Positions 35,125 through 44,642 are shown, counted from the first letter of the stretch. The stretch is 64,000 nt of DNA from Nocardioides rubriscoriae (GCF_008087085.1 NZ_VIYJ01000001.1:1-64000), one strand, 5' to 3'. Numbers and translations are program-made. The notes: generated by a model from the letters alone, not told the origin.

Positions 35125-35952
35125 TCACCCTGCCAATCTGACGGTCGTGGTGGTGCCCCAGATGGCCATCGACAAGAACAGGTCGATGACGTTGACCGCG
35201 ACGATGCTCGACCGTACGGCACGACCCACCGCGACACCTACGCCGGCGGGGCCACCCGAGGCGTTGTAGCCGTAGTAGCAGTGGATCAGGATGACGACCA
35301 CCGAGAAGACCAGCACCTTGCCGAAGGACCACAAGACGTCGCCCGGTGGCAGGAACACGTTGAAGTAGTGGTCGTAGGCACCGGCGCTCTGCCCGTAGAA
35401 CTGGGTCACGACGAGCCGGCTCGCGACGTAGGACGACAGCAGCCCCACGACGTAGAGGGGGACGATCGCGATCAGGCCGCCGACGATCCGGGTGGTGACG
35501 AGGAACTGCATCGACGGGATGGCCATCACCTCGAGGGCGTCGACCTCCTCGGAGATGCGCATGGCGCCCAGCTGGGCGGTGAAGCCGCAGCCCACCGTCG
35601 CCGCGAGCGCGATGCCGGAGACCAGCGGCGCGATCTCACGGGTGTTGAAGTAGGCCGACACGAAGCCGGCGTAGACGGAGGTGCCGAGCTGGTCGAGGGC
35701 GGCGTAGCCCGAGAGACCGACCTGGGCGCCGGTGAAGAAGGTCATGCCGAGGATGACGCCGACGGTGCCGCCGATGACGGCCAGCGACCCCGAGCCGAGG
35801 GTGACCTCGGCCAGGATCCGCATGATCTCCTTGGGGTAGCGCACGATCGACTTGGGGGTCGCGGCGAGCGCACGCAGGTAGAACGCGAGCTGACCGCCGA
35901 GGTCGTCGATGGAGGTGAGCGGCCTCTGGTAGACCGCCTTGAGGTTGGCCAT
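35125..35952 (-). CDS. yrbEB: MlaE/YrbE permease, second copy
   Basis: 275 residues, about five to six membrane helices. It carries the MlaE-family pattern: Glu-Val-Thr-Leu-Gly-Ser-Gly, Gln-Leu-Gly-Ala-Met-Arg-Ile-Ser-Glu-Glu-Val-Asp-Ala-Leu-Glu-Val-Met (the conserved cytoplasmic EExDAL coupling motif near residue 138), and a C-terminal Tyr-Tyr-Gly-Tyr-Asn-Ala-Ser-Gly-Gly-Pro. Together with the first copy it forms the membrane core on which MceG acts. It starts two bases after the YrbE-A stop. Confidence 0.92.
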   Translation of the reverse strand: MANLKAVYQRPLTSIDDLGGQLAFYLRALAATPKSIVRYPKEIMRILAEVTLGSGSLAVIGGTVGVILGMTFFTGAQVGLSGYAALDQLGTSVYAGFVSAYFNTREIAPLVSGIALAATVGCGFTAQLGAMRISEEVDALEVMAIPSMQFLVTTRIVGGLIAIVPLYVVGLLSSYVASRLVVTQFYGQSAGAYDHYFNVFLPPGDVLWSFGKVLVFSVVVILIHCYYGYNASGGPAGVGVAVGRAVRSSIVAVNVIDLFLSMAIWGTTTTVRLAG

Positions 35953-35954
35953 GG

Positions 35955-36740
35955 CTAACCGCCCTTCGGTGGCACGAGCTGGAGGTAGATCGTGCTGAGG
36001 ACGAAGTTGACGACGAACAGCAGCAGGAACGTGATGACCACGGACTCGTTGACCGCGTCGCCGACGCCCTTGGGGCCGCCGCCGGCGTTCATGCCCTTGT
36101 AGGCAGCCACCACAGCAGCGATCAGGCCGAAGATCAGGGACTTGATCAGGCCGATGTAGAGGTCGGGCAGCTGCGCCAGCGCGGTGAAGCTCGCGATGTA
36201 GGCGCCGGGGGTGCCGTCCTGCAGGATCACGTTGAAGACGTAACCACCGGCCACGCCGACCACGCTGACCAGGCCGTTGAGGAAGAACGCCACCAGCATG
36301 CAGGCGAGCACGCGGGGCACGACCAGGCGCTGGATCGGGTCGATGCCGAGCACCATCATCGCGTCGAGCTCTTCGCGGATCTTGCGGGCTCCGAGGTCGG
36401 CGGCGATGGCCGAGCCGCCCGCGCCCGCGATCAGCAGGGCTGTGGCGATCGGACCCGCCTGCTGGATGACGGCGAGCACGGAGGCGGAGCCGGTGAAGGA
36501 CTGGGCACCGAACTGCTTGATGAGGCCACCGACCTGCAGCGCGATGACGGCGCCGAACGGGATGGCGACCAGGGCCGTGGGCACGATCGTGACCGAGGCG
36601 ATGAACCAGGCCTGCTGCAGGAACTCGCGCAGCTGGAAGGGGCGGCGGAACAGGCCGCGCACGACGTCGAGGGCGAAGGCGAAGAGCTTGCCCGCGGTGC
36701 CGACGGGGCGCAGGACGCGCGCCGACGTGAGAGATGCCAT
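35955..36740 (-). CDS. yrbEA: MlaE/YrbE permease, first copy
   Basis: 261 residues with five to six membrane helices. The coupling motif is Gly-Ala-Arg-Lys-Ile-Arg-Glu-Glu-Leu-Asp-Ala-Met-Met-Val near residue 125, and the C-terminal Tyr-Lys-Gly-Met-Asn-Ala-Gly-Gly-Gly-Pro-Lys-Gly-Val matches the family. It begins seven bases after the MceG stop. Membrane permease half of the MCE lipid transporter. Confidence 0.92.
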   Translation of the reverse strand: MASLTSARVLRPVGTAGKLFAFALDVVRGLFRRPFQLREFLQQAWFIASVTIVPTALVAIPFGAVIALQVGGLIKQFGAQSFTGSASVLAVIQQAGPIATALLIAGAGGSAIAADLGARKIREELDAMMVLGIDPIQRLVVPRVLACMLVAFFLNGLVSVVGVAGGYVFNVILQDGTPGAYIASFTALAQLPDLYIGLIKSLIFGLIAAVVAAYKGMNAGGGPKGVGDAVNESVVITFLLLFVVNFVLSTIYLQLVPPKGG

Positions 36741-36747
36741 CTGGTGC

Positions 36748-37704
36748 TCAGACCCCCGGGGCCAGGCCGGCGTTGGCGCTCTGGAACGAGCCGGGAGGCG
36801 GCGTGACGCCGTTCTCGCGGCACCACGAGCCGGGCTCGCGCTGGCTGCGACGCGGGATGCCGTTGGACGGCTCGAGCTGCATCGGGATCGGCGGCAGCGG
36901 CGGCAGCTCCTGGCCGGACTCGGCGGCCAGCTCGTCGGCGTCCTTCTCCTCCGACATGCCGATCGGTCCCACCCGCTGGGCGTTGAGGAACTGCCGCACC
37001 ACGGGCTCCTCCGAGCTCAGCAGCATCTCGCGCGGCCCGAACATCGCCAGGTGGCGGTGGTAGAGCAGCCCGATGTTGTCGGGCACCGTGCGCGCGGTGT
37101 TGATGTCGTGGGTCACGATCAGGAACGTCGCGTCGATCTGGGCGTTGAGGTCGACGATCAGCTGGTTGAGGAACGCCGTGCGCACCGGGTCCAGGCCCGA
37201 GTCGGGCTCGTCGAACAGCACGATCTCGGGGTCGAGCACCAGCGCCCGGGCCAGGCCCGCGCGCTTGCGCATGCCGCCAGAGATCTCACCGGGCAGCTTG
37301 TCCTCGGCACCGAGCAGACCGACCAGGTCCATCTTCTCCATGACGACCTCGCGGACCTCGGACTCCGACTTCTTGGTGTGCTCGCGCAGCGGGAAGGCGA
37401 CGTTGTCGTAGAGGTTCATCGACCCGAACATCGCGCCGTCCTGGAACAGCACGCCGAACAGCTTGCGGATCTCGTAGAGCTCCTTCTCGGGGCACGAGGC
37501 GATGTCGGTGCCCTCGATGATCACCGAGCCCCGGTCGGGCTTCAGCAGCCCGATCAGGGTCTTCAGGAGCACCGACTTGCCGGTGCCCGACGGACCCAGC
37601 ATCACGCAGATCTCGCCGGCCGGGACGGTCAGGCTGACGTCTCCCCAGATGAGCTGTTTGCCGAACGACTTGGTGAGATTCTCGATCTTGATCTCAACAC
37701 CCAT
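36748..37704 (-). CDS. mceG: MCE transporter ATPase (Mkl/MceG)
   Basis: 318 residues from the ATG at 37704 with AAGGA upstream. Walker A Gly-Pro-Ser-Gly-Thr-Gly-Lys-Ser (near residue 38), signature Ile-Ser-Gly-Gly-Met-Arg-Lys-Arg-Ala-Gly and Walker B Ile-Val-Leu-Phe-Asp-Glu-Pro-Asp-Ser-Gly-Leu-Asp-Pro are all intact. The C-terminal 70 residues, rich in Pro and Glu, form the extension typical of Mkl-type ATPases. It powers lipid transport by the YrbE-MCE complex and is the first gene of the operon. Confidence 0.95.
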   Translation of the reverse strand: MGVEIKIENLTKSFGKQLIWGDVSLTVPAGEICVMLGPSGTGKSVLLKTLIGLLKPDRGSVIIEGTDIASCPEKELYEIRKLFGVLFQDGAMFGSMNLYDNVAFPLREHTKKSESEVREVVMEKMDLVGLLGAEDKLPGEISGGMRKRAGLARALVLDPEIVLFDEPDSGLDPVRTAFLNQLIVDLNAQIDATFLIVTHDINTARTVPDNIGLLYHRHLAMFGPREMLLSSEEPVVRQFLNAQRVGPIGMSEEKDADELAAESGQELPPLPPIPMQLEPSNGIPRRSQREPGSWCRENGVTPPPGSFQSANAGLAPGV

Positions 37705-37832
37705 GGAAGTCCTTCTCTCGACCTGGTTCGGCGCACACGCCTGGGAGCAGTCGGAGGCCATCGGCTGCTGTGGTGCGGGGGGGTGCGGCTGCCACCGCAG
37801 CACCCACGAGTAACAACGGCCTCGTCGCCGCG

Positions 37833-37861
37833 AGGTTACGCGGGTTTGTGCGTGACGTCAC
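37833..37861 (-). promoter_or_regulatory. mce operon promoter with overlapping palindrome
   Basis: On the minus strand GTGACG (37856-37861) lies 17 bp upstream of TAACCT (37833-37838), about 130 bp before mceG. A perfect 12-bp palindrome, CGTGACGTCACG (37851-37862), covers the -35 box and is a good candidate operator. The rest of the 315-bp gap between mceG and rplL holds the rplL terminator. Confidence 0.5.
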
Positions 37862-37930
37862 GTTTACGCCAGATGCCGATACGGACCCGTGACACGGGCT
37901 CCCACCTGCGACAACAGGCTCCGAACGCAA

Positions 37931-37965
37931 CGAGGCGACCACCCCCGATGGGGATGGTCGCCTCG
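37931..37965 (-). terminator. Terminator of the rplJL operon
   Basis: An 11-bp perfect stem (37931-37941 with 37955-37965), extended by a CCC/GGG pair towards the loop, lies about 55 bp after rplL on the minus strand. It separates ribosomal genes from the mce promoter. Confidence 0.8.
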
Positions 37966-38019
37966 GTGTCTCGACGTGTTGGGGCTAGGACGAGGTCCTA
38001 GTCCGTCACGCGCAGCAGG

Positions 38020-38412
38020 TCACTTGAGGGTGACGGTCGCTCCGGCGCCCTCGAGGGTCTCCTTGGCCTTGTCGGCCGTGGCCTTGTCGACCTTCTCCAG
38101 GACGGCCTTGGGGGCGGCCTCGACCAGCTCCTTGGCCTCCTTGAGACCGAGCGAGGTGAGGGCACGCACCTCCTTGATGACGTTGATCTTCTTGTCACCG
38201 GCAGCCTCGAGGACGACGTCGAACTCGTCCTGCGCGGCGGCCTCGTCGGCACCACCGGCGGCGCCGCCGGCGGCCGGGGCGGCGGCCACGGCGACGGGGG
38301 CGGCGGCGGTGACGCCGAAGGTCTCCTCGAACTGCTTCACGAACTCGGAGAGCTCGATCAGGGTCATCTCCTTGAAAGCCTCAAGGAGCTCGTCGGTGCT
38401 GAGCTTCGCCAT
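38020..38412 (-). CDS. rplL: 50S ribosomal protein L7/L12
   Basis: 130 residues. N-terminal dimerisation domain ([11 protein letters not shown]), an Ala/Gly-rich hinge (about 35-55) and the C-terminal domain (Asp-Phe-Asp/Glu-Phe-Asp-Val-Val-Leu-Glu-Ala, Ile-Lys-Glu-Val-Arg, [11 protein letters not shown]). It forms the stalk that recruits GTPase factors to the ribosome. Second gene of the rplJ-rplL transcript. Confidence 0.97.
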   Translation of the reverse strand: MAKLSTDELLEAFKEMTLIELSEFVKQFEETFGVTAAAPVAVAAAPAAGGAAGGADEAAAQDEFDVVLEAAGDKKINVIKEVRALTSLGLKEAKELVEAAPKAVLEKVDKATADKAKETLEGAGATVTLK

Positions 38413-38490
38413 GGTGGCGTTCCTTCCAATCGGTGGTACGCCGCCGCGGGTGCGGCGTACCGGGTTTCAGGTGGTGTGGTCAGCCTGGGA

Positions 38491-39171
38491 TCAGGCGTCG
38501 GTGGTCTCGGCCTCGTCGGCTGCGACCTCGGTCGCCTCCGCGGCGGGAGCGTCCTGCGACGCCTCCTCCGCGGGGGTCTCCTCGGCTGCGGCCTCCGCGA
38601 CCGGGGCCTCCTCGGCGGCGGCGGGCGTACCCGCACCACCTGCGAGGATCGAGGGGTCCTCCTCGGCCTTGGCCTGCAGCGCACCCGCGAGACGGGCGGC
38701 CTGGGCCAGAGGCGCGTTGAGGAGGTAGACGGCCTGGGAGAGCGACGCGAGCATGGCGCCCGCGAGCTTGCCCAGGAGCACCTCGCGCGACTCGAGATCG
38801 GCCAGCTTGGCGATCTCCTTCGCGTCGAGGATGTTGCCGTCGAGGACTCCACCCTTGATGACAAGGGCGGGGTGAGCCTTGGCAAAGTCACGCAGACCCT
38901 TGGCCGCCTCGACCACGTCACCGCTGATGAAGGCGATGGCGGTCGGGCCGGTGAGCAGGTCGTCGAAGCCGCTGATGCCCACCTGGTTGGCGGCGATCTT
39001 GGCCAGCGTGTTCTTGACCACGGCGTAGCTGGCGTTCTCACCCAGGGAGCGGCGCAGGTCCTGCAGCTCCTTGACGGTGAGACCGCGGTACTCGGTCAGC
39101 ACGGCACCGGCGGCATCGTTGAAGGACTCAACGATCTCCGCGACGGCGGCGTTCCTGTCTGCCCGCGCCAT
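38491..39171 (-). CDS. rplJ: 50S ribosomal protein L10
   Basis: 226 residues from the ATG at 39171 (AAGGAG site). The core (about 1-175: Tyr-Arg-Gly-Leu-Thr-Val, Asn-Thr-Leu-Ala-Lys, Gly-Pro-Thr-Ala-Ile-Ala-Phe, Gly-Gly-Val-Leu-Asp-Gly) is normal L10. It continues as an acidic Ala/Glu/Pro-rich tail of about 45 residues that is longer than in most bacteria. L10 anchors the L7/L12 dimers to 23S rRNA. Confidence 0.96.
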   Translation of the reverse strand: MARADRNAAVAEIVESFNDAAGAVLTEYRGLTVKELQDLRRSLGENASYAVVKNTLAKIAANQVGISGFDDLLTGPTAIAFISGDVVEAAKGLRDFAKAHPALVIKGGVLDGNILDAKEIAKLADLESREVLLGKLAGAMLASLSQAVYLLNAPLAQAARLAGALQAKAEEDPSILAGGAGTPAAAEEAPVAEAAAEETPAEEASQDAPAAEATEVAADEAETTDA

Positions 39172-39223
39172 GGGTCTCCTTCCGGACGGTGAGACCGCCC
39201 CCGGCGACCGCGGAGAACGACGA

Positions 39224-39250
39224 ACGCCCTGAGCGCGGGGCTCAGGGCGT
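39224..39250 (-). promoter_or_regulatory. Hairpin in the rplJ mRNA leader
   Basis: A perfect 11-bp stem (39224-39234 with 39240-39250) with a 5-nt loop lies about 53 bases upstream of the rplJ start in the 291-bp rplA-rplJ gap. L10 leaders of many bacteria fold in this region and bind L10-L12 for autoregulation; whether this stem is part of such a leader is inferred. No promoter of standard spacing was recognised in the gap. Confidence 0.5.
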
Positions 39251-39406
39251 GAGGGTCCGAGACGGACCTGGGGCTCTGAATCCTGCGCGGGCCGTCCACA
39301 TCTCTGCGGCACCTTCGGTCGGACTGCATGCACAGCCTGACAACCGGCGGTCTCTGGTTTCTGGACCGAACACTACGGGTGGTCCCTGCCAGCCCCAAAT
39401 CGACGA

Positions 39407-39440
39407 CGGCCCGCCCGGCTCGAGGGAGCGGGGCGGGCCG
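39407..39440 (-). terminator. Terminator or attenuator after rplA
   Basis: A perfect 10-bp GC stem (39407-39416 with 39431-39440) with a 14-nt loop begins about 22 bases after the rplA stop on the minus strand and is followed by a short T-rich stretch. It can separate rplKA from rplJL, which then need their own promoter. Confidence 0.7.
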
Positions 39441-39462
39441 ACGTGGGAGGGTCGGGGGAGGC

Positions 39463-40182
39463 TCAGGCCTCGCCCTCCTCCTCGGAGGCGATGTTGCGCG
39501 TGCGGTTGGGGTCGACCTGGATGCCGGGGCCCATCGTCGTGGAGACGGTGACCTTGCGGACGTAGCGGCCCTTGGAGCTGGCCGGCTTGAGCCGCAGCAC
39601 CTCCTCGAGGGCGGCGGCGTAGTTCTCGGCCAGCGCGGCCTCGGAGAACGACGCCTTGCCGATGATGAAGTGGAGGTTGGCGTGGCGGTCGACGCGGAAC
39701 TCGATCTTGCCGCCCTTGATGTCGGTCACGGCCTTGGCCGGGTCGGGGGTGACGGTGCCGGTCTTGGGGTTGGGCATGAGGCCACGGGGACCGAGCACGC
39801 GGCCCAGGCGACCGACCTTGCCCATCATGTCGGGGGTCGCGACGACGGCGTCGAAGTCGAGCCAGCCGCCGGCGACCTTGTCGATGAGCTCGTCGCCACC
39901 GACGATGTCGGCGCCGGCAGCGGTGGCGGCCTCGGCCTTGTCACCGTTGGCGAACACCAGGACGCGGGCGGTCTTGCCGGTGCCGTGGGGCAGGTTGACG
40001 GTGCCGCGCACCATCTGGTCGGCCTTGCGGGGGTCGACGCCCAGGCGCATGACGACGTCGAGGGTCTCGTCGAACTTCTTCTTCGACGCGGCCTTGGCGA
40101 GCTTGATGGCGGTGAGCGGGGCATAGAGCTCGTCCTTGTCGAACGTCTCGGCCGCCGCGCGGTAGGTCTTGCTGCGCTGCAT
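39463..40182 (-). CDS. rplA: 50S ribosomal protein L1
   Basis: 239 residues, full length. Conserved stretches [15 protein letters not shown], Gly-Thr-Gly-Lys-Thr-Ala-Arg-Val, [14 protein letters not shown] and Lys-Gly-Arg-Tyr identify it. It forms the mobile L1 stalk near the E site. 75 bp follow rplK. Confidence 0.97.
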   Translation of the reverse strand: MQRSKTYRAAAETFDKDELYAPLTAIKLAKAASKKKFDETLDVVMRLGVDPRKADQMVRGTVNLPHGTGKTARVLVFANGDKAEAATAAGADIVGGDELIDKVAGGWLDFDAVVATPDMMGKVGRLGRVLGPRGLMPNPKTGTVTPDPAKAVTDIKGGKIEFRVDRHANLHFIIGKASFSEAALAENYAAALEEVLRLKPASSKGRYVRKVTVSTTMGPGIQVDPNRTRNIASEEEGEA

Positions 40183-40257
40183 GTCTGTCTCTTCTCTACG
40201 AGGATGTGGTCGTTGTGAGCCAGCGCGGCTCTGCCACGGGTGCTGGGTGGGGCAGGG

Positions 40258-40686
40258 TCACTCGGTGGTGACGCCCATCGATCGGGCGGTGCCCTCGACG
40301 ATCTTCATCGCGGCGTCGATGTCGTTGGCGTTGAGGTCGGGGAGCTTGGTGGTCGCGATCTCGCGCACCTGGTCCTTGGTCAGCTTGCCGACCTTGTCCT
40401 TGTGCGGGACGCCCGAGCCCTTCGACAGACCGGCGGCCTTCTTGATCAGCTCAGCAGCCGGCGGGGTCTTGGTGATGAACGTGAACGAGCGGTCCTCGTA
40501 GATGGTGATCTCGACGGGGATGACGTTGCCACGCATGGACTCGGTCTGGGCGTTGTAGGCCTTGCAGAAGTCCATGATGTTGACACCGTGCGGACCGAGG
40601 GCGGTACCGACCGGCGGAGCCGGCGTCGCGGCGCCGGCCTGGAGCTGCACCTTGACGAGGGCAGCGATCTTCTTCTTCGGGGGCAT
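40258..40686 (-). CDS. rplK: 50S ribosomal protein L11
   Basis: 142 residues, full length, with [15 protein letters not shown] and Gly-Thr-Ala-Arg-Ser-Met-Gly motifs. It binds the GTPase centre of 23S rRNA. The 117 bp upstream contain CATACT (40756-40761 on the minus strand) as a possible -10, with no strong -35, so the gene may also be read from nusG. Confidence 0.97.
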   Translation of the reverse strand: MPPKKKIAALVKVQLQAGAATPAPPVGTALGPHGVNIMDFCKAYNAQTESMRGNVIPVEITIYEDRSFTFITKTPPAAELIKKAAGLSKGSGVPHKDKVGKLTKDQVREIATTKLPDLNANDIDAAMKIVEGTARSMGVTTE

Positions 40687-40803
40687 GCTTCTCTTCTTTC
40701 TCTGTGGTCATGACGAGGACGTCGGTCCTCTGCCACCGGGGTGTTTCGACTAACAAGTATGAGGAGACCTCGCGGCCGGGACTAATCCGCAGGCTCCGTC
40801 CGT

Positions 40804-41730
40804 TCAGACGCGCTGGATCTGGTTGAAGCTCAGCTCGACCGGGGTCTCGCGCCCGAAGATCTCGACCAGGGCCTTGACCCGCTGGGCCTCGGCGTTGATC
40901 TCGGTGATCGTCGCGTGCAGCGTGGCGAAGGGGCCGTCGACCACCATCACCGAGTCGGAGATCGAGAAGTCGGCGACCTCGATGGGCTTCTTGGCCGTGG
41001 TGGCCGACCCACCGGGGCTCGAGGTGCCGGCCGCGGCGGCGGCGACCTCGGCCGCGGCTTGAACGGCGGGGGCGAGCATGTTCTCGACCTCGTCCATGAG
41101 CAGCGGGACGGGCTGGTGGCTGTTGCCGACGAAGCCGGTCACCGACGGCGTGTGACGCACCGTGGACCAGGACTCGTCGGTGAGGTCCATGCGGACCAGG
41201 ACGTAGCCGGGGTGCGAGGGGCGCTTGCGGGTGCGGCGCTGGCCGTTCTTGATCTCGACGATGTCGGCCATCGGGACCACGATCTCGTGGATGTAGTCCT
41301 CCATGTTGAGCGACACGATGCGGTTCTCGAGGTTGGACTTCACCCGGTTCTCCATACCGGAGTAGGTGTGAACCACGAACCAGTCACCGGGCTTGGCCCA
41401 CAGCTCGCGTCGGAACGCCTCGAGAGGGTCCTCGTCGACGACCTCCGCGCTCTCGTCGTCGACCTCGCCGGCCTCGAGCGTGTCGACGGTCTCGTCGACG
41501 GCGTCGGCGGCGACCTCGTCGGCCACCTCGCCCTCGGCCTCGACCAGGTCGGCGACGGGCTCGTCACCCTCGAGCCCGAGGACGTCGTCGTCGGTGTCGA
41601 CCTCGGCCGGGGCGGTGCCCTCGGCCGCGCCCTCGGTGGGGAGGATCTCGTCGGACCCGAGGGTCTCGTCGGTGGTCTGGATCTCGGACTCGCCGAGGTC
41701 GGCGACCGGCTCGTCGTACTGCTCGGACAC
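40804..41730 (-). CDS. nusG: Transcription termination/antitermination factor NusG
   Basis: 308 residues, far longer than the 180 of E. coli. The GTG at 41730 is chosen because GGAG lies six bases before it; an ATG at 41742 has no ribosome binding site. Residues 1-110 are a disordered, acidic Glu/Asp/Ala extension. The NGN domain starts at Trp-Phe-Val-Val-His-Thr-Tyr-Ser-Gly and includes His-Pro-Gly-Tyr-Val-Leu-Val. An Ala-rich linker of about 40 residues leads to the C-terminal KOW domain (Val-Met-Val-Val-Asp-Gly-Pro-Phe-Ala). NusG modulates RNA polymerase pausing and couples it to ribosomes or Rho. Confidence 0.95.
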   Translation of the reverse strand: MSEQYDEPVADLGESEIQTTDETLGSDEILPTEGAAEGTAPAEVDTDDDVLGLEGDEPVADLVEAEGEVADEVAADAVDETVDTLEAGEVDDESAEVVDEDPLEAFRRELWAKPGDWFVVHTYSGMENRVKSNLENRIVSLNMEDYIHEIVVPMADIVEIKNGQRRTRKRPSHPGYVLVRMDLTDESWSTVRHTPSVTGFVGNSHQPVPLLMDEVENMLAPAVQAAAEVAAAAAGTSSPGGSATTAKKPIEVADFSISDSVMVVDGPFATLHATITEINAEAQRVKALVEIFGRETPVELSFNQIQRV

Positions 41731-41791
41731 GGGGTGCTCCATCAGTTGCTGTCGGGTGTGGCGTGGCACGGGCTCAGCCGCGCCGGGGCGG

Positions 41792-42049
41792 TCAGACGCC
41801 GCCGCTGCCGTCGAAGATCGCGAAGGCCAGCTTGCCGAACCCGACGTCGAGGGCCGAGACGATGGCCATCATGACGAGGACGAACACCATCACCACGATG
41901 AAGTAGGTGACGAGCTGCTCCTGCGTCGGGTAGACGACCTTGCGGAGCTCGGCGACGACCTGCCGGTAGAACGTCGGGATGCTGGTGCGCTTGCGCGCGT
42001 CACCGGACCTGTCGTCCCGGGAACCGCGGACCGCGCTGCTGTCCGACAC
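41792..42049 (-). CDS. secE: Preprotein translocase subunit SecE
   Basis: 85 residues. The GTG at 42049 is preceded by AGGTGA at good spacing; another GTG at 42058 is possible. A polar N-terminus leads to the conserved [12 protein letters not shown] motif and one membrane helix (about 50-75), the minimal SecE architecture. It stabilises SecY in the inner-membrane channel and is 61 bp upstream of nusG. Confidence 0.93.
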   Translation of the reverse strand: MSDSSAVRGSRDDRSGDARKRTSIPTFYRQVVAELRKVVYPTQEQLVTYFIVVMVFVLVMMAIVSALDVGFGKLAFAIFDGSGGV

Positions 42050-42104
42050 GCCACTCACCTCTCGCCGTACCTCGTCGATCGAGCCCGACCAGGGTGGTCG
42101 AGTG

Positions 42105-42135
42105 CTGCTGGGTCCTGCTGGGTCCTGCTGGGGTC
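42105..42135. repeat. Short tandem repeat between tRNA-Trp and secE
   Basis: Three consecutive copies of the 10-mer CTGCTGGGTC, the last with one changed base, just 3' of tRNA-Trp. It is a microsatellite-like stretch that could vary in length. Confidence 0.6.
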
Positions 42136-42138
42136 TTG

Positions 42139-42211
42139 CAGGGCACGAGGGACTTGAACCCCCAACCTTCGGTTTTGGAGACCGATGCTCTGCCAGTTGA
42201 GCTAGTGCCCT
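42139..42211 (-). tRNA. tRNA-Trp (CCA)
   Basis: 73 nt. The acceptor AGGGCAC pairs with GTGCCCT, the anticodon loop reads CTCCAAA (anticodon CCA) between CGGT/ACCG stems, and the T arm contains GGTTCAAGTCC. No CCA is encoded. It lies directly upstream of secE, the usual position in actinobacteria. Confidence 0.96.
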
Positions 42212-42351
42212 CCGACGACCTCCGTCAGCTCCGGCGTCCCGGTGACGGGCACGGCAAAGCATCGTGGAGATCCACCAGTCGTGGAGTCTACGTCGTGGCG
42301 GTGAGCCGCGTCCAAATGTGTCCTGCGCCGGGGGTGTCCCGAACGTGTCTC

Positions 42352-42357
42352 TACGAT
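42352..42357 (+). promoter_or_regulatory. -10 box of the aminotransferase gene (leaderless)
   Basis: TACGAT followed by seven bases and the ATG at 42365. It includes an upstream in-frame ATG at 42356, which is therefore unlikely to be the start. Confidence 0.5.
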
Positions 42358-42364
42358 GGTCGAC

Positions 42365-43585
42365 ATGACCTCGAGCCCCCGCGACAGACGAGTCTCCGCA
42401 CGCATCGGCGCGATCGCCGAGTCGGCCACGTTGAAGGTCGACGCCAAGGCGAAGGCGCTGAAGGCGGAGGGCCGGCCGGTCATCGGCTTCGGTGCCGGGG
42501 AGCCCGACTTCCCCACGCCCGACTACATCGTCGAGGCCGCGGTCGCCGCGTGCCGTGACCCCAAGAACCACCGCTACACCCCCGCCGGGGGGCTCCCCGA
42601 GCTCAAGCAGGCGATCGCCGACAAGACCCGGCGCGACAGCGGGCTCGACGTCGAGCCCTCGCAGGTGCTGGTCACCAACGGCGGCAAGCAGGCGATCTAC
42701 GCGGCGTTCGCGGCGATGATCGACCCCGGCGACGAGGTGATCGTGCCGGCGCCGTACTGGACGACCTACCCCGAGGCCATCCAGCTGGCAGGCGGTGTCG
42801 CCGTCGAGGTGCTGGCCGACGAGACCCAGGACTACAAGGTCACCGTCGAGCAGCTCGAGGCCGCGCGCACCGACCGGACCAAGGTGCTGCTGTTCGTCTC
42901 CCCGTCCAACCCGACCGGCGCGGTCTACACCGCCGACGAGATCCGCGCCATCGGCCAGTGGGTCGAGGACCACGACCTGTGGGTGCTGTGCGACGAGATC
43001 TACGAGCACCTCGTCTACGACGCCGTCGACGGGCAGAGTGACACCGGGTCGATGCCGGTCCTGTGCCCGTTCCTGCAGGACAACTGCGTCGTGGTCAACG
43101 GCGTCGCCAAGACCTACGCGATGACCGGCTGGCGCGTCGGTTGGATGATCGGTCCGAAGGACCTGGTCAAGGCCGCGACCAACCTGCAGAGCCACGCGAC
43201 CTCCAACGTCGCCAACGTCTCGCAGCGCGCCGCGCTCGCCGCGGTCGAGGGCGACCTGGCCGCGGTCGACGAGATGAAGGTGGCCTTCGACCGCAGGCGC
43301 CGGACGATCGTGCGGATGCTCAACGAGATCGACGGGGTCGTCTGCCCGATGCCGGGCGGGGCCTTCTACGCCTACCCCTCGGTCAAGGGCCTGCTCGGCC
43401 AGGACTACGCCGGCCGGCGCATCGACACCTCCGCCGAGCTGGCCGAGTACATCCTCGAGACCGCCGAGGTCGCGGTGGTCCCCGGCGAGGCGTTCGGCTC
43501 CCCCGGCTACCTGCGGCTGTCCTACGCACTGGGCGACGACGACATCGTCGAAGGCATCACTCGCCTGCAGAAGCTCTTCAGCTAA
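42365..43585 (+). CDS. Pyridoxal-phosphate aspartate aminotransferase (class I)
   Basis: 406 residues. Conserved class I motifs: [10 protein letters not shown] near residue 41, Thr-Asn-Gly-Gly-Lys-Gln-Ala near 105, Asn-Pro-Thr-Gly-Ala near 184, Cys-Asp-Glu-Ile-Tyr-Glu near 210, the PLP-binding Lys in [14 protein letters not shown] near 247, and Arg in Tyr-Leu-Arg-Leu-Ser-Tyr near the end. It makes aspartate from oxaloacetate and glutamate, or acts on a similar pair. The ATG at 42365 is placed by a -10 box. The add-like gene starts three bases after its stop. Confidence 0.9.
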   Translation: MTSSPRDRRVSARIGAIAESATLKVDAKAKALKAEGRPVIGFGAGEPDFPTPDYIVEAAVAACRDPKNHRYTPAGGLPELKQAIADKTRRDSGLDVEPSQVLVTNGGKQAIYAAFAAMIDPGDEVIVPAPYWTTYPEAIQLAGGVAVEVLADETQDYKVTVEQLEAARTDRTKVLLFVSPSNPTGAVYTADEIRAIGQWVEDHDLWVLCDEIYEHLVYDAVDGQSDTGSMPVLCPFLQDNCVVVNGVAKTYAMTGWRVGWMIGPKDLVKAATNLQSHATSNVANVSQRAALAAVEGDLAAVDEMKVAFDRRRRTIVRMLNEIDGVVCPMPGGAFYAYPSVKGLLGQDYAGRRIDTSAELAEYILETAEVAVVPGEAFGSPGYLRLSYALGDDDIVEGITRLQKLFS

Positions 43586-43588
43586 GGA

Positions 43589-44635
43589 ATGCACCGCGAC
43601 CTCCACACGCTGCCCAAGGCGCACCTGCACCTGCACTTCACGGGCTCGATGCGTCACCAGACGCTGCTCGAGCTGGCCGAGCGTGACGGGCTCGCGCTGC
43701 CCGACTCGCTGGTCTCGCAGTGGCCGCCGCAGCTGAGCGTCGCCGACGAGAAGGGCTGGTTCCGTTTTCAGCGGCTCTACGACGTCGCCCGGTCGGTGCT
43801 GCGCACCGAGGACGACGTACGACGCCTGGTCCGGGAGGCGGCCGAGGACGACGTGCGCGACGGTGGTCGGTGGCTCGAGATCCAGGTCGACCCCAGCGGG
43901 TACGCCGCGCGGTTCGGCGGCATCACCGCGTTCACCGACCTCGTGCTCGACTGCGTGCGCGACGCGGCCGAGAGCACCGGCCTCGGCATCGGGGTCGTGA
44001 TCGCGGCCAACCGCACCCGCCACCCGCTCGACGCCCGCACGCTGGCCCGGCTGGCCGCCCAGTACGCCGGGCGCGGCGTCGTCGGCTTCGGGCTCTCCAA
44101 CGACGAGCGGCGCGGCCGCACCGCCGACTTCGCCGCGGCGTTCACGATCGCCGAGCGGGCCGGGCTCGCACTGGTGCCCCACGGCGGCGAGCTGCGCGGG
44201 CCCGACCACGTGAAGACCTGCCTCGACGCCCTGCGCGCCGACCGGCTCGGCCACGGCGTCCGCTCGGCCGAGGACCCCGCCCTGCTGTCGCGCATCGTCG
44301 ACGCCGACGTGGCCCTCGAGGTCTGCCCGGTCTCCAACGTGGCCCTCGGCGTCTACAGCGACCTCACCTCGGTGCCGCTGCCGACCTTGCTCGAGGCCGG
44401 CGCCACGATCGCGCTCGGGGCCGACGACCCGCTGCTGTTCGGGTCGCAGCTCGCCGCGCAGTACGCCACGATGCGCGCCGCCCACGACCTCGACGACGCG
44501 ACCCTGGCCGAGCTGGCCCGGATGTCGCTGCGCGCCTCGCGTGCCCCCGACGAGCTGCGGGCGGCCGCTCTCGCCGACGTCGACGCCTGGGCGACGTCCG
44601 GTCCGACGCACGACCTCGCCGCGCCGGTGACATGA
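43589..44635 (+). CDS. Adenosine deaminase family protein
   Basis: 348 residues. The zinc-binding His-Leu-His-Leu-His-Phe motif near residue 12 has Phe-Thr-Gly where standard enzymes have Leu-Asp-Gly. His-Gly-Gly-Glu near residue 198, Arg-Leu-Gly-His-Gly-Val near 217 and Gly-Ala-Asp-Asp-Pro-Leu-Leu-Phe near 272 supply the other His, catalytic Glu and Asp residues. It should deaminate adenosine or a related purine. The changed motif resembles actinobacterial adenosine deaminase-like proteins whose substrate may differ. It is co-transcribed with the aminotransferase gene. Confidence 0.85.
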   Translation: MHRDLHTLPKAHLHLHFTGSMRHQTLLELAERDGLALPDSLVSQWPPQLSVADEKGWFRFQRLYDVARSVLRTEDDVRRLVREAAEDDVRDGGRWLEIQVDPSGYAARFGGITAFTDLVLDCVRDAAESTGLGIGVVIAANRTRHPLDARTLARLAAQYAGRGVVGFGLSNDERRGRTADFAAAFTIAERAGLALVPHGGELRGPDHVKTCLDALRADRLGHGVRSAEDPALLSRIVDADVALEVCPVSNVALGVYSDLTSVPLPTLLEAGATIALGADDPLLFGSQLAAQYATMRAAHDLDDATLAELARMSLRASRAPDELRAAALADVDAWATSGPTHDLAAPVT

Positions 44636-44642
44636 TCCGGCC

